Positions 17,706 through 27,267 of a DNA stretch of 64,000 nt are shown here, one piece after another. The notes under the pieces are model-generated. The model was not told the DNA's origin and did no database searches. It saw only the letters and a list, made by a program, of their open reading frames with translations. This DNA comes from JACQZU01 sp041908165. Its GTDB lineage: Bacteria; Acidobacteriota; Holophagae; Holophagales; Holophagaceae. The translations under genes were made by a program, and so were the position numbers. The stretch's first letter is position 1, and every line of letters begins with the position of its first letter. The stretch covers positions 70,974-134,973 of the forward strand of contig JAYRFV010000065.1 in assembly GCA_041908165.1 (NCBI GenBank). Direction: 5' to 3'.

Positions 17706-18272
17706 ATGCTCACCCGCGACGCTGCCTGGACCCTTCTGTGCGACTGGACCCCCAGCGAGAAGCTGAGGACCCACGCCCGCAGCGTGGAGATCGTCCTGCG
17801 CGACCTGGCGGTGCGCTGCGGCGAGGACCCCGAGGCCTGGGGCCTCGCGGGCCTGCTCCACGACGCGGACTACGACCGCTGGCCCGAGACCCACCCCCAG
17901 CGGATCGTCGCCTGGCTGCGGGAGCGCGGCGAGGAGGCGGTGGCGCACGCCATCAGCGCCCACTACACGAACTGGGGCGTGGCCCACGACAGCCTGCTGG
18001 ACAAGGCGCTGCTGGCCTCCGACGAGATCACCGGGTTCGTGGTGGCCTGCGCGCTGATCCGCCCCGACCGCCTGGAATCCCTCGAACCGAAGAGCGTGAA
18101 GAAGCGCTTGAAGAGCCCCGCCTTCGCCGCGGGGGTGGACCGGGGCGAGGTGGCGGAGGGTTTCCGCATGCTGATCGAGGCGGTCGGCGGCAGCGAGGAC
18201 GAGCACCTCGCCCGCATCATCGCCGCCCTCCGACCCCATGCGGCGGAACTGGGCCTGGCGCCGCCGGGGTGA
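17706..18272 (+). CDS. HD-domain hydrolase
   Basis: 188 residues from the ATG that opens MLTRDAAWTLLCDWTPSEKLRTHARSVE, the usual beginning of this family; in-frame starts at 17682 (ATG) and 17676 (TTG) also exist, and no strong ribosome site decides. The HD motif is LAGLLHDADYDRWPE near residue 50, preceded by the first histidine in THARSVE and followed by AISAHYTN. These short HD proteins, often found beside tRNA or nucleotide genes, are metal-dependent phosphohydrolases with unproven substrate. It is divergent from glnA and followed by the repeat element at 18287-18358. Confidence 0.83.
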   Translation: MLTRDAAWTLLCDWTPSEKLRTHARSVEIVLRDLAVRCGEDPEAWGLAGLLHDADYDRWPETHPQRIVAWLRERGEEAVAHAISAHYTNWGVAHDSLLDKALLASDEITGFVVACALIRPDRLESLEPKSVKKRLKSPAFAAGVDRGEVAEGFRMLIEAVGGSEDEHLARIIAALRPHAAELGLAPPG

Positions 18273-18286
18273 ATCCTGGAATTTTC

Positions 18287-18358
18287 TCCGCAGATTACGC
18301 AGATGGAAAGCCGGCCTGCACCATGAAGTGAATCTGTGTCATCTGCGGAATCTGCGGA
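18287..18358. repeat. Triple-9-mer element with inverted copy (element A)
   Basis: ATCTGTGTC, ATCTGCGGA and ATCTGCGGA run in tandem at 18332-18358. An inverted copy lies at 18287-18305 (TCCGCAGATT then ACGCAGATG), pairing with 18340-18358 over 19 bases with one mismatch. It sits between convergent genes and is much less G+C-rich than its surroundings. It can form a long hairpin with a 34-base loop. It is built like the elements at 39981-40050 and 40966-40989. Confidence 0.75.
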
Positions 18359-18399
18359 CCGATATCCATTGCTTTTCCACCCAGAATCACCGGACTGCC

Positions 18400-19311
18400 C
18401 TACTTGATCCCGAGCCGGTCCAGTTCCGCGATCTCGTGGTCGGCGTCGTCGAGGATCCGCTCGTAATCGGCGGGTTTCACGCCGAGGCTGCGGGCGATGC
18501 TGATGAGGAGGCTCTGGCCGGGCACCTGGCGCTCGGGCTGGAAGCCGTAGACCGGGTCGGCGTAGGCGGTCCCGGGCGGAACGATCTTCCAGCCCATGCC
18601 CTCGAACAGGCCCAGGGCGTCGTCGAGGAACAGCGCGTTCAGCAGGTTGTGGTGCAGCAGCAGCACCTGCGGGACCTCCCGCCCGAACAGCCTCAGCGCG
18701 AGCGCCCGGTAGGCCTCGGCGCGCTGCCGGAGGTGGGCGAGGTAGACCCGCCGCAACGGAGCCAGGTCCGCCTTCGGGTTCCGGGTCAGCACCTCCTTCA
18801 GGCGCTGGTCGATGCGCCAGTCGGAGGTGTCCAGGGCGACATGGGCGTTGCGGTAGCCCTGCGCCGCAAGCCACGACCGCATCCCGTCGCGCTTCTCCGG
18901 CGTGTTGCCTTCGCGCAGGAAGGTGAAGCGGAACCAGGGCCTGTATCCGGGCAGGGTGCGGATCACCGCGTCGCAGGCCAGCACCTCGGCCTGGTAGGCC
19001 GCCAGGGTGGTCGTCCCGGCGTTGAGGTCCGGATGCGTCACGGTGTGGTTGCCCACGGCGTGCCCGGCCTCGCCCCAGGCCCGGGCGAGGGCCAGCCCTT
19101 CGGGGCGGTCGGCACCGGCGCCGAGGGTGACGAACAGCGCCGCGGTGGCGCGGTGGGTCGCCAGGGCCTTCAGCAGCGCCTGGTTGCGCTCGGCCGGGGA
19201 CAGCAGCGGCGTGGCGCCGAGCCGAGGCCCGTCGTCGAAGGTGAAGGCCACCGACTGCGCCCCGAGCAGCGGGCCCAGCAGAGCCAGCAGGACGGTCCGC
19301 AGGGGGTTCAC
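18400..19311 (-). CDS. Polysaccharide deacetylase (NodB homology)
   Basis: 303 residues from a GTG whose bases overlap the lspA stop (GTGA). A signal peptide (about 1-18, ending LLGAQ) precedes the NodB domain. The metal triad of carbohydrate esterase family 4 is visible: FTFDDGP near residue 25 and NHTVTHPDL near 95, with YRPWFRFTFLREG as the third motif. It should remove N-acetyl or O-acetyl groups from a polysaccharide or peptidoglycan in the periplasm. The C-terminal third (LLHHNLLNALFLDDALGLFEGMGWKIV) is a family-typical ending. It is the last gene after ileS and lspA and faces the repeat element. Confidence 0.9.
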   Translation of the reverse strand: MNPLRTVLLALLGPLLGAQSVAFTFDDGPRLGATPLLSPAERNQALLKALATHRATAALFVTLGAGADRPEGLALARAWGEAGHAVGNHTVTHPDLNAGTTTLAAYQAEVLACDAVIRTLPGYRPWFRFTFLREGNTPEKRDGMRSWLAAQGYRNAHVALDTSDWRIDQRLKEVLTRNPKADLAPLRRVYLAHLRQRAEAYRALALRLFGREVPQVLLLHHNLLNALFLDDALGLFEGMGWKIVPPGTAYADPVYGFQPERQVPGQSLLISIARSLGVKPADYERILDDADHEIAELDRLGIK

Positions 19312-19820
19312 GTCCGTTCCGCCGGAGCGGCCTTCAGCAGGGCCAGGCCGAGCAGGACCGCGCCGCACACGATGGCGGAGTCGGCGAGGTTGAAGGTCCA
19401 GTAGTGCCACTCCTGGATGCGGGTGAACCCCAGGTTGAGGTCGCGCACGTAGACGTCGAGGAAGTCCACCACCGCGCCGTGCTGCAGGCGGTCGAGGCCG
19501 TTGCCGAGGATGCCGCCGAGGATGAGCCCGAGGGCGATGCGCTGCCGGCGCGGGGTCCCGGCGCGGAGGAACTCCCAGCCGAAGTAGCCCAGGGCGGCCA
19601 GGCCCGCGAGGGTGAAGAGCAGCGTGCGCAGGCCCCGCGGCGCCCCCTGCAGGCTGCCGAAGATGGCGCCGCTGTTGAAGCCGAGGGTGAGGTTGAAGCA
19701 TCCGGGAATCACCGCCATCGACTGGTGCTCCGCGAGGGTCCTCAGCACCATCACCTTCGAGAGGAAGTCCGCCGCGAGCACGCCGAGCGGAAGCAGGAGC
19801 CAGGGCAGCCGGGACTTCAT
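19308..19820 (-). CDS. lspA: Lipoprotein signal peptidase II
   Basis: 170 residues with four predicted membrane helices. The two catalytic aspartates lie in GNGLDRLQHGAVVDFLDVY (first) and FNLADSAI (second), the A8-family aspartic protease motifs. It cleaves prolipoprotein signal peptides after lipid attachment; several lipoproteins in this window (25199, 48706) would be its clients. The ATG overlaps the ileS stop (ATGA), reproducing the widespread ileS-lspA pairing and ensuring coupling. The start is fixed by this overlap and by the MKSRLPWLLLPLG membrane beginning. Confidence 0.96.
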   Translation of the reverse strand: MKSRLPWLLLPLGVLAADFLSKVMVLRTLAEHQSMAVIPGCFNLTLGFNSGAIFGSLQGAPRGLRTLLFTLAGLAALGYFGWEFLRAGTPRRQRIALGLILGGILGNGLDRLQHGAVVDFLDVYVRDLNLGFTRIQEWHYWTFNLADSAIVCGAVLLGLALLKAAPAERT

Positions 19821-22681
19821 CCCTGCGCCCCGGCGCCGACCACGTCCGAGCAGCGCGGGCAGAGGTCCAGGTCCTCGCCCTTGCCGGCTCCGCCGCGGCG
19901 GTTCCAGCAGCGCGGGCACTTGGTCCCCGGGTGCGGCTCCACGGCGACGTCGAGTTCGGCGGCATCCTCCAGCAGCAGCCCGGAGACCACCAGCAGGTCC
20001 TCCGGGTTCTCGCCGAGCCTCTGCAGGAGCCCACGGTCGGCGCCGGGCAGCCGCAGGGTCACCATCGCGTCGAGGCCCGTGCCGATGGCCTTGGCGGCGC
20101 GGTGCGGCTCCATGGCCGCCTGCACGGCGTCGCGGATCTCCCAGAAGCGGCCCCAGAGGTCCAGGTCGGCCAGGGCCGGTCCCGGCTCCGGGAAGCGCTG
20201 CTCGAACACGCTGCCGCCCTTCTCGGTCTCGCCGCCGGGCAGGAACTCCCAGAACTCGTCGGCGGTGAAGCTCAGCAGGGGCGCCATCAGCACGGCCATG
20301 CCGCGGCCCAGCCGCCAGCACACGGTCTGGGCGCTGCGCCGCCGGTCCGAGTCCAGGGCGTCGCAGTAGAGGCGGTCCTTGAGGATCTCGAAGTAGCGGC
20401 TGGACAGTTCCTGCTGGCAGAAGGACAGCAGCGCCTGGGAGGCCGCCAGGAAGTCGTAGCGCAGGTAGGCGGCGCGCACCTCGCCGGCGAGGCGGCCGAA
20501 GGCCTGCCACGCCCAGCGGTCCACCGCGCTCCAGTCCGCCTCGGGGCGGGCGTCGCGGACGGGCAGGAAGTCGCCCAGGGCGCCGAGCAGGAACCGAAGG
20601 GTGTTGCGGATCTTGCGGTAGGCGTCGGCGTTGCGCTCCAGGATCTCCTTGCTGATCCGCACATCCTCGCTGTAGTCGCAGCTCGCCACCCACAGCCGCA
20701 GGATGTCGGCGCCGTAGGTCTTGAAGACGTCCTCGGGCGTGACCACGTTGCCCAGGCTCTTGGACATCTTCTGGCCCTTGCCGTCGAGGACGAAGCCGTG
20801 GGTGACCACTGTCTCGTAGGGCTTGGCGCCGGTGGCGGCGAGGTTGAACAGGAGGCTGCTGTGGAACCAGCCGCGGTGCTGGTCGGAGCCCTCCAGGTAG
20901 ATGAACTTCCCGTAGTCGGTCGGATCCAGCTCCGGGTGGGTGTCCGCCACCACCGCCGCGCTGACCCCGGAATCGATCCACACGTCGAGGATGTCGGTCT
21001 CCTTCTGGAAGGCCGCCGACCCGCACTGGGCGCACACGGCGCCGGCGGGCTTCAGCTGTTCCACCGGCAGGTCCGGCCAGGCCTCGATGCCGCCGGACTC
21101 GATCGCCGCGGCGGCCTTCTCGAAGACCTCCGGCGCCACCAGCGGCGCCGAGCACTCGCTGCAGCGCAGCACGGTGATCGGCGTGCCCCAGGCGCGCTGG
21201 CGGCTGATGCACCAGTCCGGCCGCCCGGCGATCATGGCGTGGATGCGGTTGCGGCCCTGGGCCGGCACCCAGGTGGTGGCGTCCACGCCCGCCAGACCCA
21301 GTTCGCGCAGGCTCCTGCCAGAGCCGGCGAGTTCGTCGTCCATGGTGATGAACCATTGCTCGGTGGCGCGGAACAGGATCGGGGTCTTGGTCCGCCAGCA
21401 GTGCGGGTAGCTGTGCTGAAGCTTCTCCTCGTGGAGCAGGAAGCCCTTGTCGCGGTGGGCGAAGGGGTCGTTCCCGAGTCCGCGGAGGCGCTCCACCACC
21501 AGCGGATTGCTGTCGAAGATGTTCTTCCCTTCCAGTTCCGGATCGTTCACGGCGGGAGTGAAGCGGCCGTCGGGACCGACCAGCTGCAGCAGCCCCAGGT
21601 GGTGGGCCGAATTGAAGTCGTCGACGCCGTGGTCGGGGGCGGTGTGGACCAGCCCGGTGCCGGTGTCGGCGGTGACGTAGTCGGCCAGGAGCACCGGCGA
21701 TTCCCGGTCGATCCAGGCGTGCCGGTACTTGAGGGTCTGGAACTCGATGCCCTTGCGGATCCCGCGGATGTGCGCGGTGCTGTTGAGGCTGAGGTCGATC
21801 TTTCGGGCGAAGTCCTCCAGCAGCGGGACCGCCACCACGTAATGGATCGGACGAACGCCCACGGTCGTGGCCACCACCGCGTACTCCATGTCCGGATGCA
21901 GGGCGATCGCCAGATTGCTGGGGAGCGTCCACGGCGTGGTGGTCCAGATCGGCAGGTACAGCGGGGTGGGCAGGTCCAGGCGCTGGGCCTCGGCGTCCGC
22001 CACCGGGAAGGCCACCGTGATCGCCGGGCTGGTCTTGTCGGCGTACTCCACCTCGGCCTCGGCCAGGGCGGTGCGCGCCCCGTAGCTCCAGTGCACGACC
22101 TTCAGCTTGCGGGTCACGGCACCGCGTTCGAACAGCCGGCCCAGGAGCCGCACCACCGAGGCCTCGTAGCTGGGCGCCATGGTCACGTAGGGCGCCTCCC
22201 AGGCGCCCAGCACGCCCAGCCGCTGGAAGCCGGTCCGCTGCGTCTCGATCCACTTCTGCGCGTAGGCCCGGCAGCGGGAGAGGAACTCGGCGCGGGGCAT
22301 CTCCCGCCGCTTCGGGCCGAGGTCCTTCTCCACCGCGTGCTCGATCGGCAGGCCGTGGCAGTCCCAGCCCGGCACGTAGGGGCTCTCGTAGCCCTCCAGC
22401 CAGAGGGTCTTGACCACGAAGTCCTTGAGGATCTTGTTCAGGGCGTGGCCGATGTGGATGGCGCCGTTGGCGTAGGGCGGCCCGTCGTGGAGGATGGCCC
22501 GGCCGCGGCCCGTGCCCGCGGCGTTGTCCGCCCGGCGTCGTGCCTCGATCCGGTGGTAGAGCCCGGATTCCTTCCACTGCTCGACGCGCCTGGGCTCGCG
22601 CTGGGGCAGGTCCGCCTTCATCGGGAAGTCGGTCTTGGGGAGGTAGACGGTGTACTTCTTCCTGCCGCCGGTTTCGCTCAT
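19817..22681 (-). CDS. ileS: Isoleucine--tRNA ligase
   Basis: 954 residues, normal for the bacterial enzyme. Class I synthetase motifs are present: GPPYANGAIHIGHALNKILKDF (HIGH) near 60-80 and KMSKSLGNVV near 655. The editing domain includes TTTPWTLPSNLAI and HTAPDHG. A C-terminal zinc finger is intact with CPRCWNR and CPRCSDVV. It charges tRNA-Ile and hydrolyses mischarged valine. The chosen start (MSETGGRKKYTVY) has GAGGGCG upstream; a longer frame to 22708 is unlikely. It is followed by lspA with a 4-base overlap. Confidence 0.97.
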   Translation of the reverse strand: MSETGGRKKYTVYLPKTDFPMKADLPQREPRRVEQWKESGLYHRIEARRRADNAAGTGRGRAILHDGPPYANGAIHIGHALNKILKDFVVKTLWLEGYESPYVPGWDCHGLPIEHAVEKDLGPKRREMPRAEFLSRCRAYAQKWIETQRTGFQRLGVLGAWEAPYVTMAPSYEASVVRLLGRLFERGAVTRKLKVVHWSYGARTALAEAEVEYADKTSPAITVAFPVADAEAQRLDLPTPLYLPIWTTTPWTLPSNLAIALHPDMEYAVVATTVGVRPIHYVVAVPLLEDFARKIDLSLNSTAHIRGIRKGIEFQTLKYRHAWIDRESPVLLADYVTADTGTGLVHTAPDHGVDDFNSAHHLGLLQLVGPDGRFTPAVNDPELEGKNIFDSNPLVVERLRGLGNDPFAHRDKGFLLHEEKLQHSYPHCWRTKTPILFRATEQWFITMDDELAGSGRSLRELGLAGVDATTWVPAQGRNRIHAMIAGRPDWCISRQRAWGTPITVLRCSECSAPLVAPEVFEKAAAAIESGGIEAWPDLPVEQLKPAGAVCAQCGSAAFQKETDILDVWIDSGVSAAVVADTHPELDPTDYGKFIYLEGSDQHRGWFHSSLLFNLAATGAKPYETVVTHGFVLDGKGQKMSKSLGNVVTPEDVFKTYGADILRLWVASCDYSEDVRISKEILERNADAYRKIRNTLRFLLGALGDFLPVRDARPEADWSAVDRWAWQAFGRLAGEVRAAYLRYDFLAASQALLSFCQQELSSRYFEILKDRLYCDALDSDRRRSAQTVCWRLGRGMAVLMAPLLSFTADEFWEFLPGGETEKGGSVFEQRFPEPGPALADLDLWGRFWEIRDAVQAAMEPHRAAKAIGTGLDAMVTLRLPGADRGLLQRLGENPEDLLVVSGLLLEDAAELDVAVEPHPGTKCPRCWNRRGGAGKGEDLDLCPRCSDVVGAGAQG

Positions 22682-22871
22682 GGCGCCCTCGTGCGCGAGG
22701 GGGCGCACCCAAGCGCCCCGAGTCCAGGTGGAGCCCCTAGTTGAACACGGCCACGCCCCGCGGGCAAACCGGGAGTCCGGTCCATGGGTTCACCAGCGCG
22801 CGGCCGGGTCCTCGTCTATCCTCCGCTCGGCACGGGCACCGTTGCGCGAGACCGCCCGCCTGAGAGGCCGG

Positions 22872-23396
22872 CTAAGCTTCCGGAACCGTCAGCACCACCA
22901 GCGGCGCCGCCGTTTCCACCGCCGCGCCCTCCTGGACGAAGATCTTGGTCACCGTGCCGGTGGCGGTGGACTTGTACTCGTTCTGCATCTTCATCGCTTC
23001 GAGGATGAGGAGGGTCTGGCCCTCCTCGACCTTCTCGCCCTCGGCGACCAGGATCTTGACGACCTTGCCCGGCATGGGGGCGGTCAAGGTGCCTCCGCCG
23101 CCGGCAGCGCCGCCGGCCGCAGCCAGCAGCATCTTCATCGGATCAGCCAGCTGGAACTCGTAGGCCCCGTCGAACAGGGTCGCGCGGTAGGCGTGGGTAT
23201 CGGGATCCGGTCCGCGCATCGGATCGATGTTCACGTCGACCGACTTGCCGTCGATCACCACCGAGTAGCAGTGGGGCTCCACCTCCCGGATGTCCACCGG
23301 GATCACTTCGCCATTCCAGGTCATCGTGGTCACGCCGTTGATCCGGGTGAACTCCAGCTCGACCTTCTCCTTGCCGATCGTCAGTGTCCGTTTCAT
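22872..23396 (-). CDS. Biotin carboxyl carrier protein of an acyl-CoA carboxylase
   Basis: 174 residues. The C-terminal lipoyl/biotin domain (about 100-174) has the biotinylation site EAMKMQNEY and the paired APMPGKVVKILVAEGEKVEEGQ hairpin motif. The first 90 residues carry a beta-rich region (MKRTLTIGKEKVELEFTRING) like the oxaloacetate-decarboxylase/propionyl-CoA carboxylase carrier. An alanine/glycine hinge separates them. It shuttles CO2 from the biotin carboxylase encoded 157 bases upstream to a carboxyltransferase not found in this window. The start at MKRTLTIG has GAGGATCGAG; a longer frame exists upstream but lacks a ribosome site. Confidence 0.9.
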   Translation of the reverse strand: MKRTLTIGKEKVELEFTRINGVTTMTWNGEVIPVDIREVEPHCYSVVIDGKSVDVNIDPMRGPDPDTHAYRATLFDGAYEFQLADPMKMLLAAAGGAAGGGGTLTAPMPGKVVKILVAEGEKVEEGQTLLILEAMKMQNEYKSTATGTVTKIFVQEGAAVETAAPLVVLTVPEA

Positions 23397-23552
23397 CTCG
23401 ATCCTCTGCCCTTCCCTGTTCCCGTTTCGTTTTGTGCATTGTTTTGGTACCTGTGAACTCAAGCGTGGGGCGGCTCAGCCGACCCCGAGCGCGGGGGTCC
23501 GGGGTGGTCCGCCACTGCGGTGTGCGCGCAGCGCGGAACCCCCGGAAAGACG

Positions 23553-25043
<1,491 letters not shown>

Positions 25044-25198
25044 CTGGTCCCCCTCGGTTCCTTCAGGTTCATGCCCCGCGGGCGGCGGACCGCCCGTGCA
25101 CCCATTCAACGCACTGCGGCTCTCGTCCGGATCGTCCACTGCCCCTTCGCACCCAGCCCCGCATGGGAGCCCGCGAGCTTCTGGTGCATGATGGTTCC

Positions 25199-25654
25199 GT
25201 GCATGCCCCTAGCCTAGCAAGGCGTCTCTGCCGCATTTCCCTCGCCGTGGTGATGGTCATCACGACTTGGGCCTGCGGCCGCAAGGGGGACCCCGTGCCG
25301 AGACCCAGGGCCCTTCCCGCGGCCTGCAGGGTCCAGCCCGTCACGCTCCGCAGACTGGCGGTGACGCTGCCTTCGGTCGACGTGGCCGGCGCGGGGCTCG
25401 CCGGCGTCGAGCGCGTCCGTGTCTACTACCTTCCGGTGGGGACGACGCTCCCCTCGGCGTCCGAGGTCGTGGCGAAAGGCGAGGTCGTCCTCGAGCGGAG
25501 CCGGCCGGACCTCCCCGGTCCGGGCGGAACGCTGGAACTCGACCTCGGCGGGTTCCGCCGGCCTCGCGGCTGGCTGGTGGTGGTGGCGGTGCGGGTCGGC
25601 GAGGTGGTCGGGGACCCAGGCACGGTCCAGCCCTGGCTGGATCCTGAGCTCTAG
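25199..25654 (+). CDS. Small predicted lipoprotein
   Basis: 151 residues from GTG; an ATG at 25163 would add 12 residues. Neither has a strong ribosome site. A basic N-terminus (LARRLCR) and hydrophobic stretch lead to a lipobox-like TTWAC followed by GRKGDPVPRP, the C-G-x-K-G-x-P start common in envelope lipoproteins such as the LptM group. The rest is beta-rich with valine-heavy strands (RVRVYYLPVGTTLP, GWLVVVAVRVGEVVGDPG) that suggest a fibronectin-III-like fold. No function is recognised. It diverges from biotin carboxylase and is followed by a 241-base gap. Confidence 0.6.
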   Translation: MHAPSLARRLCRISLAVVMVITTWACGRKGDPVPRPRALPAACRVQPVTLRRLAVTLPSVDVAGAGLAGVERVRVYYLPVGTTLPSASEVVAKGEVVLERSRPDLPGPGGTLELDLGGFRRPRGWLVVVAVRVGEVVGDPGTVQPWLDPEL

Positions 25655-25785
25655 GTCCACCCGGGCCACCCCATGACACGCCTGTGACGCAGCGCCGGCG
25701 CGGGTTTCCGTTCAATCCGGCCGCCCCGGCTGGCAGGGCCTCCGCCCCTGGCTCCTGCGGTTTCGCCCCCGGAGCCGGGCGCGAT

Positions 25786-25801
25786 TCCTCCGCCGGGAGG
25801 A
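25786..25801 (+). other. Hairpin burying CCTCC in the leader of the next gene
   Basis: TCCTCC and GGAGGA flank a GCCG loop, 95 bases before the 25896 start. The gap 25655-25895 also holds GGCTCC/GGAGCC arms near 25750-25776. The region may be an untranslated leader; no known riboswitch was recognised. Confidence 0.3.
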
Positions 25802-25895
25802 TCCTTCCGGCATCCCAACCGTCGTAGCCCCTGGGCGCGACAGATCTTTCCAAAATCCTCCCCGGGTCATCACCGGGCTCCGTCCTGGAGGCACC

Positions 25896-26459
25896 ATGCG
25901 CACCCTGCCCCACTTCCTCGGAACCGCCGCCATCGCCCTCGCCGGGATGGCCGTCCAGGCCTCCGAGTTCACCCCGCTCCTGTCGGTCACGCAGGCGACC
26001 TGGCCCGGCCGGAACCACATCGGCGTGGTCTGCGACTACGCCGTGAGCAAGGACCACATCGAGGGCCTCCGCCAGGCCGCCGGCGCCGGTTCGAAGATCA
26101 CCGTGGTGGACGCCCGCCGCGAGAGCCAGCTGCCCGGCGCCCGCGCCGCCCTCGTCGACCGCCAGGCGGACTACCTGGTCCTGCTGCCCAGCGGCGGCAT
26201 CTACAGCGAGGGCAACTTCTGGAGCACCCGGCTGGTGCGCAGCCTGGCGATGTCGGGCATCCCCAGCATCGGCACCAGCACGCGTTCCCTGAAGCAGGGC
26301 GCGGTCTTCGCCGTGGGTGAAGGCACCGGCTGGACCCTGCAGGTGACCGACCGCCTGGTCGGAACCATCTCCGTGGAACTGCCGCAGAAGGGGCAGGTCT
26401 TCCGGGGAGGGGGCAGCACCGAGCTGGCCACCCTGAGCATCGTCGAGCTCAAGGACTGA
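25896..26459 (+). CDS. Periplasmic protein, ABC substrate-binding-like
   Basis: 187 residues with a signal peptide (1-22, cleavage near VQAS) and a good GGAGG. The mature part has a Rossmann-like alternation (HIGVVCDYAVSKDHIEGLRQAAG, ITVVDARR, ADYLVLLPSGGIYSEGNFWSTRLVR, SGIPSIGTSTRSLKQGAVFAVGEG), resembling half of the COG2984-type periplasmic component of uncharacterised ABC systems, but much shorter than the usual 300-plus residues. No permease or ATPase is nearby. The function is unknown; it may bind a small ligand in the periplasm. It ends before an 11-bp hairpin terminator. Confidence 0.65.
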   Translation: MRTLPHFLGTAAIALAGMAVQASEFTPLLSVTQATWPGRNHIGVVCDYAVSKDHIEGLRQAAGAGSKITVVDARRESQLPGARAALVDRQADYLVLLPSGGIYSEGNFWSTRLVRSLAMSGIPSIGTSTRSLKQGAVFAVGEGTGWTLQVTDRLVGTISVELPQKGQVFRGGGSTELATLSIVELKD

Positions 26460-26478
26460 CTCCGGCCGATTCCCTTCC

Positions 26479-26505
26479 GTGGGCCCCGCTCCTCGCGGGG
26501 CCCAC
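26479..26505. terminator. Bidirectional terminator hairpin
   Basis: Eleven-base-pair perfect stem (26479-26489 with 26495-26505) and a 5-base loop between the convergent periplasmic-protein and lytR-type genes. It has no long T-run, but the stem is very stable. Confidence 0.75.
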
Positions 26506-26518
26506 GCATGCGCATGCC

Positions 26519-27262
26519 CTATTGGCCTTCGGAGAACTGCTCGCGGAAGGTGCGGCTGAGGGTGAGCCGGGTGCCGTCGCGCATCAGCACCAGCATGTCG
26601 CCTCCGGTCCAGCTCTGCAGTTCGCGGACGCAGTCGAGGTTGACGATGGCGCTGCGGTGGATGCGGCGGAACTGGCGCGGGTCGAGCCGCTCGAGGATGC
26701 CGGCCATGGTCTGCCGCATGAGGTGGGACTCGCCCTCCACGTGCAGGCGGACGTAGTTGTCCTCGGCCTCGATCCACTGGATGGCGGCGGCCTTCACCAG
26801 GACGTAGCGGTCCCCGTTGCGCACCAGGAAGCGGTCCGGCAATGGACGGTCCTTGCGCATCTCCGCGAGCAGCGACTCGAAGGGCGGGGGACCCTGCAGC
26901 GGCCTGCCCCGCCACTCCCGGACCCGCGCCAGGGCCCGCTGGAACCGCTCGCGGTCGAAGGGCTTGAGCAGGTAGTCCAGGGCATGCACCTCGAAGGCGC
27001 GCAACGCGTGCTGGTCGTAGGCCGTCACGAACAGGGTGGCCGGCATCCGCTCGACGCCGATGGCGTCGACCACCGCGAAGCCGTCCAGCTCGGGCATCTG
27101 CACGTCCAGGAAGACCAGGTCGGGCTTCAGCTCGTCGATGAGCCGCACGGCATCCAGCCCGTTCCCCGCCTCCCCGGCCACCTCGACGTCGGTCTCGTCG
27201 AGGAGCAGCTGGCGGATCCTCTGCCGCGCCAGGGGCTCGTCGTCCACCAGTAGGGCGCGCAT
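26519..27262 (-). CDS. LytR/AlgR-family response regulator
   Basis: 247 residues. The receiver (1-120) has the acidic DDEP, phospho-acceptor near D53 in VFLDVQMPELDGF, and lysine in YLLKPFD. The LytTR DNA-binding domain (about 140-245) shows FLVRNGDRYVLVKAAAIQWIEAEDNYVRLH and FRRIHRSAIVNLDCVREL, the standard ten-strand fold signature. It follows the kinase gene by five bases without a clear ribosome site, so translational coupling is likely. It forms a two-component pair with the LytS-type kinase and probably controls envelope or surface functions. Confidence 0.94.
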   Translation of the reverse strand: MRALLVDDEPLARQRIRQLLLDETDVEVAGEAGNGLDAVRLIDELKPDLVFLDVQMPELDGFAVVDAIGVERMPATLFVTAYDQHALRAFEVHALDYLLKPFDRERFQRALARVREWRGRPLQGPPPFESLLAEMRKDRPLPDRFLVRNGDRYVLVKAAAIQWIEAEDNYVRLHVEGESHLMRQTMAGILERLDPRQFRRIHRSAIVNLDCVRELQSWTGGDMLVLMRDGTRLTLSRTFREQFSEGQ

Positions 27263-27267
27263 GGGGC

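Noticed and set aside
19308..22712. Apparent ileS-lspA fusion frame of 1134 codons
   Set aside because: The frame runs in the wrong register over ileS and only becomes real at the lspA ATG; the ATGA overlap with intact ileS explains it without a frameshift.
23425..23431. CGTTTCG upstream of the biotin carrier gene as another DeoR box
   Set aside because: A single 7-mer is expected several times by chance in 64 kb at this composition; flanking bases do not extend the match.
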